DNA of 64,000 nt. Origin: Phylloscopus collybita (taxonomy: Eukaryota; Chordata; Aves; Passeriformes; Phylloscopidae). Shown one piece after another: positions 50,801-63,856 of the stretch. A model generated the notes under the pieces. It searched no databases and was not told where the DNA came from. It saw nothing but the letters and a program-made list of their open reading frames with translations. Position numbers and translations under genes: made by a program. The DNA is taken from contig JAJNNQ010000006.1 of NCBI GenBank assembly GCA_027886175.1, forward strand, positions 620,001 to 684,000, read 5' to 3'. Each line of letters starts with the position of its first letter. Position 1 is the stretch's first letter.

Positions 50801-51250
50801 AACTGCCTTTCATCCACAAATGTCAAAATTACTTAAAAAAAAAAAAAAGGATTAGAGGAAGCATGTAATAAAGCCACTAAAAAGAGCTGAGTGAAGGTGG
50901 TCTGCCCTCCATCAGATAACACAAGACAGTTACAACTGGCAGACCTTAGCCCCAAGGGTGATATTGGTCTCGAGACAGAAAGAAGACCCCCAGAAGACAA
51001 AATCAAGGAGAAACCAGATGACACAGAGCATTGCCAGAGACAGTGGCCAACTACGAACAAAAGAGCTGCTGGACAGCAGCAGACCAGTCCAGGAGTCCTA
51101 AGCCAAATTCCTCCTGAAGAAAAGAAGGGAAAATACTAAAAGCTACTTACATTATACTGATGATTAGCCACTGGTTTATAGTTCGTGGTTACAGCTTTGT
51201 CCAGCTGCTGTGATAACCTTACAGGTTTAGAAGATTCTTCTATCTGTAAT
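41753..51250 (-). CDS. GTF2F2: GTF2F2 (RAP30, TFIIF beta subunit), last three coding exons, partial
   Basis: Minus-strand exons 51250-51151, 46372-46229 and 41872-41753 join in phase to give the C-terminal 120 residues, ending EEKSD. In the 249-aa vertebrate protein these are about residues 130-249. They contain the linker (SSKPVRLSQQLDKAVTTNYK), the start of the winged-helix domain (KRARADKQQVLDMLFSAFEK) and its end (NVKGTHKNTWELKPEYRHYQ). RAP30 pairs with GTF2F1 (RAP74), binds RNA polymerase II and helps place it at promoters in the nucleus. The N-terminal dimerisation exons 1-5 were not found up to base 64000 and must lie to the right. Differences from human are conservative. Confidence 0.96.
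41873..46228 (-). other. GTF2F2 last intron
   Basis: About 4.4 kb. It has no coding exon I could support. A short GC-rich, CpG-containing patch at 42960-43240 carries a CTCF-type motif. The rest is AT-rich unique sequence. Confidence 0.65.
43099..43113 (+). promoter_or_regulatory. CTCF-type motif, forward orientation
   Basis: CCAGCAGGGGGCAGC matches the CTCF core CCASYAGRKGGCRS at all 14 positions. It sits in a local CpG-rich patch in the last GTF2F2 intron. With the reverse motif at 21153-21166 it brackets TPT1 in divergent orientation. Occupancy is inferred. Confidence 0.7.
46229..46372 (-). CDS. GTF2F2: GTF2F2 penultimate coding exon
   Basis: 144 bp, exactly 48 codons. The acceptor is TTTTGTAACAG before 46372 and the donor GTATGT after 46229. 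It encodes IEYEKKKKEDGKRARADKQQ (basic linker) and VLDMLFSAFEKHQYYNIKDL, the first winged-helix helices. Confidence 0.96.
46373..51150 (-). other. GTF2F2 intron between the 144-bp and 100-bp exons
   Basis: About 4.8 kb. No further GTF2F2 exon or nested gene was recognised. Around 46640-47260 the plus strand is rich in A and C and poor in T and G runs, and open frames appear on both strands without family resemblance. Confidence 0.6.
51151..51250 (-). CDS. GTF2F2: GTF2F2 third-from-last coding exon
   Basis: 100 bp with acceptor TTTTTTTGTAG before 51250 and donor GTAAGT after 51151. One base completes an Arg codon from the previous exon, then 33 codons from LQIEESSKPVRLSQQ to KPVANHQYN. This is the flexible linker between the dimerisation and winged-helix domains. 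Confidence 0.95.
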
Positions 51251-53897
51251 CTACAAAAAAAGAAAACATGAACAAAAAGTTCAGACAAGCATACACTCAA
51301 AGTGAATTCTAAAAATCTGCAATTATGAACCAGTCATTATCAAAGGTCAGTTCCAAACAATCCCTAAGGCAAAACAGATGCACTGTTCTGGATTAAGTTC
51401 TTCCTACTCTATTTTTGCTTAAGGACACTGAACTGTTAGGGTGCTATATGCTACAGAAGATACTAAAATGCTGAAAATCAAACAACTGAAGATACTAAAG
51501 TTTGAAGACAAATTTCACTGCAAAAGCCTAATGCTCAGATTGAAAAAAAAGGCCTTGCTCTTAAAAAAGATGAAACCCAACCCAAATGAATGCAAAAACT
51601 CACAGCTTACTCAGCTGAGGATGAAAAGGCTTTTCATCCACCTCTGCTAACCCATGACCACCTCTTAGGTATTGAAATGTAAAAACATACATTTCTGTGA
51701 CCTTTCTTTTGACAGTACAGTAAGAGAGTGCAAATAACCGTTTTAAGAGCGTTATAAAGACACAAAGACAGAAAAATCCATGCAGCTTCAAATCAACGTG
51801 CAATCAAGTCTCTATCACACAGATAACAATAGGTGACCTTCAGTCCTCTTTGGGAAAGACTCTCAGAAGGTCAGAGGTTGAGAACATCTTGTCAAGCTCA
51901 TCCCCATGTAATTTAAAGTTTCTATATGTTGATGTAGACAGAGTGCTCCATTTAATTCCGATTTAGCACTCAAGAATTTCTACTTGAAATGAAGAGGCAA
52001 GAATCCAAACTCTAGAAAAGTACAGGACAATGGCCCTTCAGACACAATGGCTTTATGGCACATCTGATTAACACACTAATTATCAGTGAAGCTGTTTTGT
52101 TTCCAAAGGCATATCTTGTAGGCAGAGGAGTCAATTTCCACTAAACACAGTATAACACAACCCAATAAATGCACAGTGATGCTTGCTTCTTTCCAAACAA
52201 AAATTAATATGGTGACATTAATGCAAATAATTGCACGTTTACAAGTGTAAAACATAACAATAAAACCGACAGTTCCTTAAAAACAACTGTAAATGTTTAA
52301 GATCACTGATGCATTTTTGTAAAGATATTATTTACACTCAAAAAGATAAAATTTAAATTCAGTGTGTTTCTGATTTAACACCTGAACAACCTAAATAAAT
52401 TATATTTGAAGGAAGTATTAAATTAAGAAATAAATTCTCTAGTTCTAGCAACTTGAAAGAAAGAAAGTAATCCCTCACAGCTGGTATTGCTGGACAGTAG
52501 GTGGGGGGCAGTTTTTTCTCATACATAGATAAATTTGCCTCCTCTCAAATCTTTGCAGACTTGTCATTTTTTTTCAGTAGTTTTAACTAATCTTCAGCAA
52601 CCATTGCCTCATATCAATGCTGCCTTCTGTCCAAATGTAGTATGTTTCTTCCTTAGCTTGAAGGAAAATCAATTGGAAGGTAAATGAACAGTGAACATTT
52701 TTTGCTTATCACAAGACTTTATCTTTTGGCCTTCAATCTAATTAAATTATTTTAAAGATTTTCTTGATCTGGTTACCAAAGGTCTTCTAAACTCATGTTT
52801 CACAAAGGGGCATAGGCCAAAACTAAATCACTATCTTTTCTACAAATCTCTCTTTTTCTCTACTTCTCCATTGCTTAATTTTCCTTTTTGGTCTCAATAA
52901 CTTTTTAAAATTTTTAAATAATTTGATTTTAATTCTTCAATTTTCTCTTTTCCAGTTCATCATGTTTCTTACTGGCTTGATCTAGGGAGTTTTCCAGTCC
53001 TCCCTGTCCTGTATTATAGCTATTTTTCATCTCACTTCTCCCACCATTTTCCCTTTTCATAAAGATTTCCTGCTCAACCCATTTACTGATATTGTTTCTA
53101 TTCATGAGACAGGGGCTCCTTGAAACGAGCTGGGAATTCTTGTCACTCTCTTCCCCTCCAAGGCCACCGCACCAACGTCATGTGCCCCAGATTAAGTTAT
53201 TTGATTTGCAATGTTGCTCCAGAGTCCTTCTCATAATGCCTACAGCACAGGGTCCTAACAATACTTAAATACATCAGATGGTGTTATATTTTCAGGGAGC
53301 ACCAGGCATTCAACAGTGGCATTTCTTCAGGATCAATCCTCCTTGCACTGGGCTTCACATTCATTACTCTTTACGATGTAAAATTACAATATACTCCATT
53401 TTTTCAGGTGAACAGCCAAAGAATATTAGCTCTTCAACGATGAATTGTCAGCCATGAACTTCAGACACCATTCATGTTCAAGGCCTCTTCCTGATCTGGC
53501 ATTTTAAAATTACAATAGAGGAAATTTCAACCCCTATTCAGTGCAGCTTCCATAAATTAATTCTTCTTTGCACAAAAGTACACCAACAATTTATTTCTTA
53601 ATATTTTTCACTCACCGTGCAGGTTATGCATTTCAGCTCTTTTATGTTAACCTGACAATTTCCAAACCAGTAGAAAACTAAACAGTGTAAGAGAGCTAAT
53701 GCACTTCTCAGAGGCCACCCTCCAAGGGTTGATGGAAATGAAGGCACATGTAACAAGTAAAGTTCTCCAGCACACAATCTTGAAAATAAGGAAAAACTCA
53801 CTGCCTGCTTAGAAAACAGAATGTAAGCCAACCAAGTGAAAACAGAAAAGGACCATCTAAGTTTGTTTATGAAATGGCAGAAGACTTCAGAAAGATC

Positions 53898-53933
53898 ATA
53901 GCAAGTAACAAATACATAGCAAGTAACAAATAC
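53898..53933 (+). repeat. Perfect tandem duplication, 18 bp x 2
   Basis: ATAGCAAGTAACAAATAC occurs twice in direct succession without mismatch. Confidence 0.95.
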
Positions 53934-56900
53934 ATCAGCTACAAATGTACCTCTCTGAAATTTCAGACATTTGTGTTATACTTCGATATTTCTTCCCAAA
54001 GGTTTCCAAATTACAATTACAGATCTTACAGATCTCAGATGGTTTTTAGAAAACTAGCTTACAGTAAAATTTTTGTTTGTTTCTACTGCTGTAGTGAAAG
54101 CTAAAAATACACTACATTCCTGATACTACTTTTTAATGCAAACAATTATAGCAGTGGCCACATGCCAATATGGAAATTTATATGGGAAGCATGGTGACTC
54201 AGGAAGCAAACCTTTTTATTAATAGCTTTTATTCTACACATGCATCTTGTTCTTCTCCTTAATGGCTGCCCTCCCCGTTTATTTTTCTGCAGCTTTCACA
54301 ATTTCACAGAGCCTCAGGTTACCTTCCTTTACCTTCCTTCCACCAGGCCTCCAGGTGGAATATTGTCACACAATCCTATGTGGAATAATAGCTGATACAT
54401 ATCTGGAGTTGGCCTCCCAAAAATGCACAGATAAAGGGACTGACAAACATGGTATAAACACCAAATCAGCAAATGGTTCACGTGGGGATGAAGCACTGAA
54501 ATTTGCTTAGTGCATTACAAAGGGTAAAGACAAACAGCCCATAATAATTTTGTCCAGATGATTTGTTAATACAGACACTATCTGTAGGCAAAATACAGCA
54601 TGGTTGTTTGGGTTTTTTTCAAAATCCTGCTGCAATTCAATTATAGTCAGAAAGTAGTATGTCTGGGAGAACATAATTGACTTTTTAAATTTGCATAGCT
54701 GTTGTCTGAAAAAAACTGGTGAAATATATAAATGTATACATTCCAGTAATTATACACTCAAAAATACATAACAAAAGCTATAAACTGGGAATTACACTAA
54801 CATTTTAGATAGATGTTTTAACATGTTACAGATATAATTACTTTTAAGTATTCGTTTCTCTAAACAGAATTTAAAAAGCAGCATTAACCAAGAATATCAG
54901 GCAGTGCTTTACGCAGAATTTTCTCAGAGTGGACCTGCTGAATCTTAATTGAAACTGCTGGTAGGAATAAAGAAAAAAATCAATAGATATTCTGAGTCAC
55001 TGGTGACACTGATTTAAAGAAGCAGTGGCTTTTTACCTATTACTCTTTCCTATGATTTGCAGGAGTTAAAAGACTTAGTTATGCCTCTGAATGATACACA
55101 AATCTCCAAGGAATTAAATTTTACACTGAATTCTAGTTGAAATAGCTAGAACCATAATTCATGTTAATATCTGGCCTAAAAAAAGAAAGAGAAAACGCAG
55201 ATATTTTTTCCCCAAAACTGCCAATGAATTAGCAACAGAGCAGCCACCAGCCTGTACACTGTGGTTTTCTCTTCCACCCCCAAGATCAAATATAGCTCTG
55301 CCACCTTGAAATACAGCAAGTAACCAGCACGGCATTGAATTCATCATGGTCATTTCCCAGCAAAACACATTTCATACCGCAGCTTTGATTTGACATTGTG
55401 CTTACAGTTGAATAAGGGGAAAAAAACCTTTCAAACAGACTGGAAATAATTCCTTAGGACTTGGCAACATGTAGGAAGCTCATACAAGGAGACAGATAAA
55501 GACAGTATGTATATTCCCAGGAAGAGATATTCATTCTTTTTTTAAATACATGTAATCTTCAGCAACAAAAATTAAACCAAAGACCTTTAGAACTGATAAT
55601 CTACTGTGATTAATCTCTTTTGTCACAAAACAAATGTTTCAAAGATTTGAAGCAGGTATTAATAAGAAACACTGCTAGGGCTTGATTTCTTTGCATTTCT
55701 AAAGAAATTACTTTCCAGATGAGAGAGGAAAGTTTATATACCTTTTTGTGCTTGGCTATATGTACATAGGGTAAGTAACAACGTAGTAAGTAAGGAGTCA
55801 GCCTTACTGTTGCAAAAAAGGAAAAGCTGTGTTTCTTCTCTCTCTGCAGTATCATCCCGCAGAGATGTACTGGAAGAGAGCAGGCCCACTGCCCAAAGCT
55901 TTGGAGGGGAAGAAACATAAACTCTCCATCTTTGCACAGTTTTGTAGCTTTTCTCTGATTGCTCACAGAAGTTCCCAGTCTAACATCAGGGAACTGAAAG
56001 CCAAGGACTAATGCTCTCATCATCCCTTTCTCAGTCATTCTGTACTATAACAGGCACTGACAGCTGCATGACACGAAGTGTCATGGTACCTGGTATGGGC
56101 CACAAAGCTTTCTCTTTCCTTCCTTATTTTGCTAAGCATCCCAAACTTGACGGAATTAGGTACACCCTGAAAAATCTAATCCAAAACAAACTCATAAAGT
56201 AAATGTAACAATATAGCCTCACACCTACTCCTCTTGTATTCATTTGGACTTCTGCTGAGGTTCAGTTAGCATCTCTTTTGACTTTCCTTCCAAGGAAGAA
56301 TAGCAGTAATGTAAGAAGCAAGCAGATGATCAACAAGAGATGAACATTCTTACAAGATACTGAAACTGAAAAAGTTTTTGTAATTCTGTGAGAACGAAGG
56401 GACTTCAGCACCCTGTGATGCACCTTCTGCTAAAACAAACCCATGGCAGTGCTCAAGCATAAACAACATAGGAAATTACCAGAATGGCCACACCAGTAAA
56501 AACACACACTATCAAATAATAAAAATGACAATCTGTTGCTACACCAAACAATCTGTCATATATTCTCAACGATCAGAACACGCAAATTCTGCACGTTGTG
56601 TTTCACTGCAAGGAGCCATACTGTCTCACGTTCCACGGAGGCGGATGACCGCCTCCATTGCACGGATGAATCCACTGTTCTTCAGACACTCAGTGTTACT
56701 CCAGCACAGTCAAAGCAAAGAGAGTCTGTCCCCGTTTATGAAGACTAGACAGGCAGACAGAGAAGCGCATGAGCTGAATGAAAATGGCATTAAGAAGTGA
56801 ATTTGCCAGCATTAAATAATGAAATGTTTCAGATTATTAATACAGGATATGATTTATAACTAAAATTTTCAGTCCTGAAACCCTGGCATTTCAAGGAAAG

Positions 56901-57916
56901 TGCTGCAATTACTATGTTAGATATGAGATTTTTCTGAAGTTGACATCTTCAACTATATATGTTGAAGGATAAGCAATGAATCATATGCATATATGATAAT
57001 TTCATGTCTAATATTCAGACAGGCACCACAGCCACAACTGAAGTCTCCAATTCTACATATCGTATCTTCCTCCAGTATAGAATATCAGATGATATAAATG
57101 GCAATTCAACAAGAAGTAACAATCTATTATGCATTTTATTTTCTGGATTGACAAAAAGTGAATAATTGATTAAAACCAACCCAAGTTTTCCTCTCTGAGT
57201 TTAGTACTGCAAATGAGTAAAACCTTCTCAGCTAAGCTTGTGGGAACAAATAAAGACGTATTTTAACATTCTAGAAGTGATAATTGAATCCTTTTCTCTA
57301 TTCGTTTGACACACAGCTTTAAACATGTTAAGTGATGCACTAATGCAATTAGCATGAAGAAAATTGTAACTTCTGCTGGACATCAAAGGTATTTTTTAAT
57401 CAAGCTCACACGTGTCTACAGATACTTCCGTGGAAGCATTCTGACACTGATGAAGTCAGGCTCTGGCATTACCTCATCCACACTGCAGACAAGGTGAAAG
57501 AGTTCTATCTGAGGGTAAGTTCAAAAAGGAATCATACCTCAGAGGTATCTTCTATGACTATATTCTATCTTCTGCATTAAATGAGGTTATAAGTAGCCTA
57601 TCCATTAGTGCGGCTGGCAAAGTCTGTTTCTTGTCCCTGCATCCATTAGGTTTGTCTGTCCCGGTCTGGGTCTCTGTTTTGTTTGTTGCCTCCCTCTTTT
57701 ACTCAGCACCCAGCCCCTTTTGCAAAGAAAAGGATATCCTTAAGGGCAGAGATTCCCACTCACCCTTGTGAAGCAAGGCAGTCTCTGCCCTCTCTTTGTC
57801 CTTTCAGGAGGATTTAGGTCAGGACTTGGGTCACAGCATCACCCCTTGCCCCCCAGCTGAAAAGACCCTTTCAGCACTGTTTAGGCTGTTGATTGATAGA
57901 AAATCACACAACCAAC

Positions 57917-58185
57917 CACAGAATCACAGCATCATTTCAATAGGAAAAGGTCATCAATTTCAACCATTAACCCAGCACTGCCAAATCCACCATTAAACCA
58001 TGTTCCAAAGTGTCCCTACAGGCCTTTTAAACGTCTCCAGGGATGGTGACTCAATCACTACCCTTGGTAGCCTGTTCCAATGCTTGATATCCACTTCAGT
58101 GAAAAAATGTTTCCTAAAATCCAATCTAAACATCCTCTGGTATAGCTTGAAGTTGCTTCCTCTTGTCCTACCATTAATTGCAAAG
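57917..58185 (-). mobile_element. CR1 LINE 3'-end fragment in GTF2F2 intron
   Basis: The plus strand starts CACAGAATCACAGCATCATT and continues with the reverse-oriented CR1 words CCATTAACCCAGCACTGCCA, TCTCCAGGGATGGTGACTCA, TAGCCTGTTCCAATGCTTGA, TTTCCTAAAATCCAATCTAA and TTGCTTCCTCTTGTCCTA. The 3' end of the element is at 57917. Confidence 0.92.
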
Positions 58186-61100
58186 AAATGAACACTTCCT
58201 TATTACAATTCATGTATTCTGGAATAGCAGAGAAGTTTGTAGCTTCACAGTTGCTAAAAAATGTCAGAATTTTGCAGTTCTTTCCAACCTGTGGTTATCA
58301 TCGTCGATCAATTATTGCCCAAAAGGAAAAGAATTCTGTTATTAGCTCCTGCCATACCTCCAATATTTACTTATTAATACACATACCACAAACATCTCTG
58401 TTCTACCCAGTTGTCCACCCCAACACAAGTGATAAGATCAAGTTTGAGGACATGTAAAAGCAGAGCTAAAGGGGATGGTCTTCCCTGAAGACTAAGGGTA
58501 AAAGTGCACCTAATGCATGCTCAGTTACATGCTGTAGCTCTATATGGGGCACCTCAACTTAAATTCTAAGTGGATAAAACACAGTAGATTTTTATACCAG
58601 GGTGCTTGTGGCTTATTCCAGTGACAGAAAGGTCTAAAACTAGGATGAAGTAAAACCTGGATGTCCATTTGTGTTGTCCAAAGCATGTAAAGGTACCTTG
58701 ACCACAGGCATGAGACAAGGTTTGAGACTGGTGGAGTGATGAGGTATACCTTATCAAAAGGTACACCTTAAACAAAAAATTAGGCAACATGTCAGGAAAA
58801 ATGGGAATACAAGTGAGATTTTTGGGGAGAGAGCTGTAAAGAACCATGCAAATGTACATGATACACATCAGTCCCACATGGAAAAAAAGAGGGAGGCAAC
58901 ATAGAGGCTGTAAGAGGACAACACAACAGGAAAGGCCGGATAGGCAGGAGTCTGGTGCACAAACTCCTGAAAAACAGCAAGAAAGAGGAAAAAGTAGGTT
59001 GGAAAGCCTTTGGGTTTGTTCAGCTAAGGTACATAGGTGACGATCCACAGGCCTCTGCCTCTAAGCCAACCCTTTGCCACTGCAGTCTATACAGCACAGG
59101 CAGATGCCAGCATCTGAAATACCGTAGGGATGAGTAACTGCGGAGCCCTTTGTGGGTTCGTGGCTCCGGGGGAAGCACCAGAAACCTCTCAAGCCCATTA
59201 CTAATACTAGGGAAGGCAATCTAGGAAAAGTGACTCATTAGCAAACTAAGCAAGACAGAAAAAGCCCAGCCCTTTAATTTTAACATGAATATTATCTCCT
59301 GAATTAAAGCCAGATGAAGTCTCCTTTCTCACTTCCATTTTCAAAGATGCAATTTCCTTCCCTGCTCCCATTTTTCTCAGTCCTCAAATTTCTCCACAAC
59401 AAATGGATTTACTTGGTAGACATGACTTCAACTTAGATTTTAGAAGAGGAATTCCAAATTCTGAACTATTATTTTTAAAAGTAAAACAAGTAGACTTGTC
59501 TCAAAATTACATAATCTTTGTTTTCCTGCCAAAACTCATTTGGTGTGCTTAGAGCTGTTTTGAAATCAATGGTAGAAGTAACAGGGATTTTTAGGTCCAG
59601 GCAACAAAAAGCTAAATAGCTCTTGTCACCCTGCAGATGCAGAAATCATATACACTTTGCTAATGGGGACAAGAAAAGATAATTTTAAAAAGTAGTTTAT
59701 TAGACAGAAAAAGTACATCTTTACCATACCCTGAAAAGCCTAGGTCTTGACTTACTGGTAAAAGGGTGGATGATTTACAAACTCAATCAATTCACTCCAC
59801 AATGAAACTGCTCACAGCTAAGAAGGTAGAAAGAAAGAGGCAGACTCTTGGCTACAAGTCCTCAAATGAAAAAAAAAAAATCCCTACAGCACCTCAGCTA
59901 CATCTCTTCAATCTGAACCTCTCCTCCCCTTCTCCTGCAAAATGTCTTTATCAAGTTACAGCTGCCAGCACTCTGCCTCCCACTACACGCTGCCATCTCT
60001 AAAACTCCAATTCCCAAATACTTCACCACTCTCCTAGCTGTTCTGCAAACAGCCATGGCATCTGGCTCAATTGGGGATATTCCAGTTAAAATTTATTGTA
60101 AACAATTTAACAGTTTGTGACAATCCAGAAAACATTTGGACTCCTTCCCTAGAAAACCTAGCTGGCTCAAATCCTCAAGGTTTTTCTCTGTCTCTTCCTT
60201 CTTTAGCCTGCAGACCCTAAAATGCTGGATAGCAAGAACATGTTTTTGAGGACCCACCCCTCCCTTCAGTTAAAACACGCTTAGAAACAACCATCAAGGA
60301 ACTGCTGCAAAGGGCACTGAAAGGCAGTGGCTGGGAGAATGTACTGCACATGCCCAAGGGTTCATGACTATACACTGCTTTCAACAGCTTAGAGGGGAAT
60401 CTTGCACAGTTCAGCTGCGGTTCAATGGTTTAAACATATGGTTGCACTAAACTGCAGAATTAGCTCACACTGAACTGCTGAATTAACCCACCCAATACTC
60501 TTTCCTGCAAGCAAAGAGAATGAAATTAGTTTTAACTGAACTCTGAAATCATGTTTAATCCAAACAAAATCAGCATTAAGTTAAAAAGAAGAGCTGGGTA
60601 GGTTTAGCAACCCGAGAAACCCAACTCTATAAAAACCAAAGCAAATGCAGGAAAGAAAGCAGTCTTGCTTATCCCCCAAGTGGAAAATTTACCAGTTTCT
60701 CCTGCAAGCCACAGGAAAAAAAAAAGAGGTAACACAGCACAGTCTGAAAGACGTATCAGTTAAACCAGAAAACTGGAGATTTTTTTAAACTTTGATCATG
60801 ATTTTTTCAGCCAATTGTATTTCCTCTGCCAATTGTACAGAACTACCGCTCTGCTGTATTTGCTCAAGTGGTTTAATTACATTTTACCTCCTATTTTGCA
60901 AAACAAGTGCTCCCCCAGCTCCCTCTCCCAATATATTACATACCTGCTCACTTCCACAGGAAAATCACTGCTGGACATCCCCACCAAGTTCAAGTGAGAA
61001 TTGCGCTCCCACAAGCAGAGAAAGAGGATACGGAGACGCAGCAAAGCCAGAGGCAGAAACCAGCTGGGCAGAGGGAGCTCAGCAAGCAGGAACAGGACTG

Positions 61101-63188
61101 GGAGCTGCAGGGCTGCTCTGCAGCTGGGAGGTGATGGCAATAGGGAAAAAGAGCCACCAAAGGTTCACCTGCTACAGAACTCTACTCCTGCTCGCTAGGT
61201 CATTAAGGAAGGTTTTACAGCAGCCCTGCATAATTCAGTTTGGTTCAAGTCACCTTCCTCAAGGTCTGGTCTTTGAAATGCTGCTGCAGAGGGCAATGGA
61301 TGTTATCTTCTTAAAAAGCCTTGACTTGGCTTCTGTGCATCATCTTCAGGGTGGTGCTTATCAAAGCCACAGCTGTATCACCATTAGCCCTGATAAAAGC
61401 TCTCAATAAAGTGAAAATACCTTCAGGATCAGGAGACTGCAACTCAAGACTTACCTTCAAGTTCTGCTATAACTTTAAACCAATAATTCTAAAAGTCATT
61501 TCAGAATATTTTTCTTTAAAAAGCACACTGAACCACAAGGTACAGCAAGGACATGACTAGGATTTAAGGCAACTGAGTCCAGAAAGCAAGAGATTTCATT
61601 TTTCATTTAAAAAACATAACTTAAAAAATAACTCTGCCTTTGTTTTGAAGAAAAAACCAACATAAGCTTAGTATTTCAGAATACCATCTTAGAAACATTC
61701 CCTAGAGAGCCTGCTTGTTAAGAAATAAGCTTAACACCATGCACTTTGAGGTTTGCTACATTAGTATTCTCTTAATTAGAGATTTTCAGAAGAGCGCATC
61801 TTATTTGTGAGCACAAAGAAACTCACCCAGACTTTGTGAAGCCATACCTATTCTGTTATTAAATAAAAAAACCCAAAGATTTGATTATAGATTTGTCTGG
61901 CATGACAAATTCCAAAAACAGTTAGTGGCCGAAGCACAAACATTGTCTAGCTTCCCCAACAGGAAGCTAGATAATTGGGTTTTCCATAAGATCTGTGTGA
62001 AAGCAGACTCCATTCATGGGTAATTTGGTTGAGTATGTCTTCCACATGGAAGGGAGAAAAAAAAAAGTCACAAAAGAAGTTTCAGGGCCATTGTATTTTA
62101 AAGCTTACTCTGCATGGTGTTCCTTAATCAAACTTAAGATTGCTATTTTAAAAAATGCATACATAGAAGAAACGCTCCACACAAATTTCACTGGTTTGTC
62201 ATGAACTGAATTTGTCAGTCAGTAATCCAATCATAAAATATAATATGAAACCTTTATTACTACACTAATAAACCATGAAACCATTATTACTGAGAAAAGT
62301 ATCAGTTCTCCAAAAACTTCTATGGTTTTTAATTCAGTCTGCATATATTTCTCAAATGGCAGTGTAAAACAGCATGTATCAGTGCACTGAATCTGACAGG
62401 GACAGGTTGAGCCTTCCCCACAGCAGCCCCTGAAGCATCTGAGCAGCACCCACACAGCACCAACACCCCCCAGGGGCGAGAAGGCTGGGAGTGAGCAAGA
62501 GGTTGGGAGGGGATGCAGCCAGGACAGCTGACCCCCACTGACCAGAGGGATATCCTGTAACATATGGTGTCATTCTCAGCAATAAAAGTTAAGAGAAAGG
62601 AGGAGGATGACATTCCTTACAAAGGTGCCCTCTTCTGAAGCAGCTGCTATGTGTATTGGGGCACAGCTCTCCACAAAGTGGCTAGACATTGCCTGCTGAT
62701 GGGAAGTGGAAATTAAATCTGTATTTTTGCTTTGCTTTCATGCACAACCTTTGCTTTCTTTCATTACACTGCCCTTAACTCAATCCATGATATTTTCCTT
62801 ATTTTTTTTTCCACTGCCCTGATGAGGACAGAGTGTGAGAGAGCAGTTGGGTGGGCATCTGGCCCAAAACTGCATCAGCCAGTCAACATTAACCCACCAC
62901 ACTTAAAAATGCTAAAAAATTCATACCTTTATAAAAAGTCACCTCAGTATCAGAGATATTTAGCACTGTAAATGTTTTAAAAACACTTAACGTCCATGGG
63001 AGAAGTTCTCTGGACTCAACTATACACACTGTGCTGTTGACAGAGAACACACAGCAGTCAATATGGGTCAGCTCAGAATGATGTGAACTGCTGGATATCT
63101 GCTTCCTTCTTCAGTGGCATACATGGTATACTTCAGGAACAATCATGAGATATCACATATATTTAATATTTGACTATATCTTCTAGTG

Positions 63189-63272
63189 GAACATGTCCCT
63201 GCTTACAGCAGGGGTTTGGAAACATGTGATCCTTAAAGCCCTTTCCAACCCAAGCCATTCTTTGATTAGATG
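63189..63272 (+). mobile_element. Short CR1 LINE 3'-end fragment
   Basis: Plus-oriented CR1 terminus: GAACATGTCCCTGCTTACAG, then AGGGGTTTGGAA, CTTAAAGCCCTTTCCAACCC and AAGCCATTCTTTGATT. Only the last ~80 bases of the element are present. Confidence 0.85.
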
Positions 63273-63846
63273 AAAAAGGAAGTGTTCTTTTTTCTACTGA
63301 CACGTCTCCCATTAAGTTCTTTTTGGTTTACATAATGATCTTGAAAGACATACTAATTTTTGTTGTTATTATTTATTAGCTTTGTGAAAAAACAAATATA
63401 AGTATCTCTAGGGGAAATCAGAAACCATTTTTTGTGAAAGCTCTTTGCAGCTGGTTTAAATTCCACAGGAGATCAATTTTTAAATTCTAGCTCTAAGTCT
63501 AGAGGAGATGAAGACATTCTAGAGAAAAGAACTGGAAAAGAGTTTCACTAAAAAATCCCCCAAAAAACCACTGTAGCAAATATTTCATTTTCAAAATGTA
63601 GAGAACAGTCAAGCAATTACTCAGAAAGATAAGAAGCCCAACAGGTTTTTTTCCAAACAGATGCTTTTATATCATGTTATTTCTGCAATACTTTTTGGAC
63701 TACTTGCTCTACTCCACTACATCCTTTAATTTAATAACTCCACAAGGTTTTGGAGGATTCACATATCCTTCACTGCAGCAGGAAATGAAACATAAATTAC
63801 CTACCACTTTTTTTATTGGTAGAGCTGCAAACATTTTGTGCTAAGT

Positions 63847-63856
63847 GGGGGGGGGG
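63847..63856 (+). repeat. G10 homopolymer
   Basis: Ten consecutive G bases in CTAAGT(G)10AAGA. Confidence 0.95.

Noticed and set aside
57600..57830. Possible LTR or exon (GC-richer block ending TTTCAGGAGG)
   Set aside because: No terminal dinucleotides, promoter order or coding frame that could be supported.
59120..59200. tRNA-like or SINE-like piece with GGGTTCGTGGC resembling a B box
   Set aside because: No A box at the right distance, no cloverleaf and no poly(A) tail.
61275..61292. CTCF-like word GCTGCAGAGGGCAA
   Set aside because: Three mismatches to the core, within what chance would give in 64 kb.
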